Part shown: piece by piece, positions 5,345-5,838 of the stretch
How positions within the stretch are numbered: position 1 is the first letter of the stretch
Layout of the letters: every line of letters starts with the position of its first letter
Program-made: the position numbers and the translations under genes
The notes under the pieces: generated by a model
What the model saw: only the letters and a program-made list of their open reading frames with translations
What the model was told of the DNA's origin: nothing
Databases searched by the model: none
Assembly (NCBI GenBank): GCA_012274205.1
Contig: JAAOZY010000485.1
Location: forward strand, 1 to 5,838
From: Betaproteobacteria bacterium
Lineage (GTDB): Bacteria > Pseudomonadota > Gammaproteobacteria > Burkholderiales > SG8-39
Length of the DNA: 5,838 nucleotides
Reading direction: 5' to 3'

Positions 5345-5838
5345 ATGTCCCAGATTACCGGCGGCGAGGCGTTCGTGCGCATGCTGCAGCTGCACGGCGT
5401 CAAGCACATATTCGGCCTGTGCGGCGACACCTCGCTGCCTTTCTACGACGCGATGTACCGGCTCGATCACGGCATGCAGCACGTGCTCACGCGCGACGAG
5501 CGCTCCGCCGCCTACATGGCTGACGGCTATGCGCGCGTCTCGGGCCGCGTCGGCGTATGCGAGGGGCCGAGCGGCGGTGGCGCAACCTACATACTGCCCG
5601 GCGTAGTCGAGGCGAACGAATCGTCGATCCCGCTGCTGTGCTTCACCTCCGACATCTCGGTGTCGGCGCGCGGCAGGTACGCGCTCACCGAACTTGACCA
5701 GCAGGCCCTGTTCCGGCCGCTGACCAAGTGGAATACCGTGCTCGATTCGGGGGCGGACATCCCGCGCGTGCTGCGCACGGCGTTCAATCAAATGACCGGC
5801 GGCAGGCCGGGCGCGGTGCACATCGGGCTGCCCTACGA
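5345..5838 (+). CDS. Thiamine-diphosphate-dependent enzyme, acetolactate synthase superfamily, N-terminal part
   Basis: The first 164 codons of a larger enzyme are present; the rest lies past the right edge. The N-terminal pyrimidine-binding (PYR) domain is clear from MSQITGGEAFVRMLQLHGVK, FGLCGDTSLPFYDAM (23-37), TRDERSAAYMADGYAR (49-64), and the closing GGRPGAVHIGLPY. Glu52 sits where the catalytic glutamate that activates the cofactor's aminopyrimidine lies in acetolactate synthase, oxalyl-CoA decarboxylase, sulfoacetaldehyde acetyltransferase and relatives. Relatives are usually about 540-600 residues, so roughly 70% is missing, including the diphosphate-binding GDG motif. The segment EGPSGGGATY (73-82) replaces the TSGPGATN usual in acetolactate synthase, so a true IlvB role is doubtful and the substrate is left open. 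The start has AGAGG at 5332-5336, overlapping the cytochrome stop, 8 nt before ATG, which supports one operon. No signal peptide is seen, so it should act in the cytoplasm. Confidence 0.9.
   Translation, partial: MSQITGGEAFVRMLQLHGVKHIFGLCGDTSLPFYDAMYRLDHGMQHVLTRDERSAAYMADGYARVSGRVGVCEGPSGGGATYILPGVVEANESSIPLLCFTSDISVSARGRYALTELDQQALFRPLTKWNTVLDSGADIPRVLRTAFNQMTGGRPGAVHIGLPY

Noticed and set aside
5270..5821. A 183-codon minus-strand frame opposite the ThDP enzyme
   Set aside because: It is antisense to a clearly conserved PYR domain and shows no domain of its own.

Overview
This is a GC-rich window with strong G/C preference at third codon positions. It looks like a Gram-negative proteobacterium, most likely a respiratory betaproteobacterium, but that placement rests on codon style and gene families and not on any marker gene. 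All of the window except about 190 bases is coding. There are two divergent transcription units facing away from one intergenic control region at about 3964-4152. No RNA gene, CRISPR array, insertion sequence or clear terminator was found.

Left arm (minus strand, 3963 down to 1). Three overlapping genes encode an export system of the YbhG-YbhF-YbhS / YhiI-RbbA-YhhJ type. In order of transcription they are a HlyD-type periplasmic adaptor, a tandem double ATP-binding protein, and an ABC-2 membrane permease that runs off the left edge. The ATPase starts with GTG behind a strong ribosome binding site lying inside the adaptor gene. The permease start overlaps the ATPase stop as ATGA. The second permease usual for this family would lie beyond the left edge. 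The adaptor would link the inner-membrane pump to an outer-membrane channel; the substrate cannot be read from the sequence.

Right arm (plus strand, 4153 to 5838). Three closely packed genes encode a protein with an N-terminal winged-helix-like region and a C-terminal phosphoreceiver domain, a small periplasmic monoheme cytochrome c with no methionine available as sixth heme ligand, and a thiamine-diphosphate enzyme of the acetolactate synthase superfamily that is cut by the right edge. Gaps are 2 and 11 nt, so they are probably one operon. I do not recognise this three-gene set as a named system, and it is the most interesting part of the window.

Control region. A near-perfect FNR/Anr-type box, TTGAC-GCAG-ATCAA, lies at 4043-4056. 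It is upstream of the regulator gene, at a distance compatible with activation when oxygen is low. This suggests, by inference, that the regulator-cytochrome-ThDP operon and perhaps the divergent exporter belong to an oxygen- or redox-responsive regulon.
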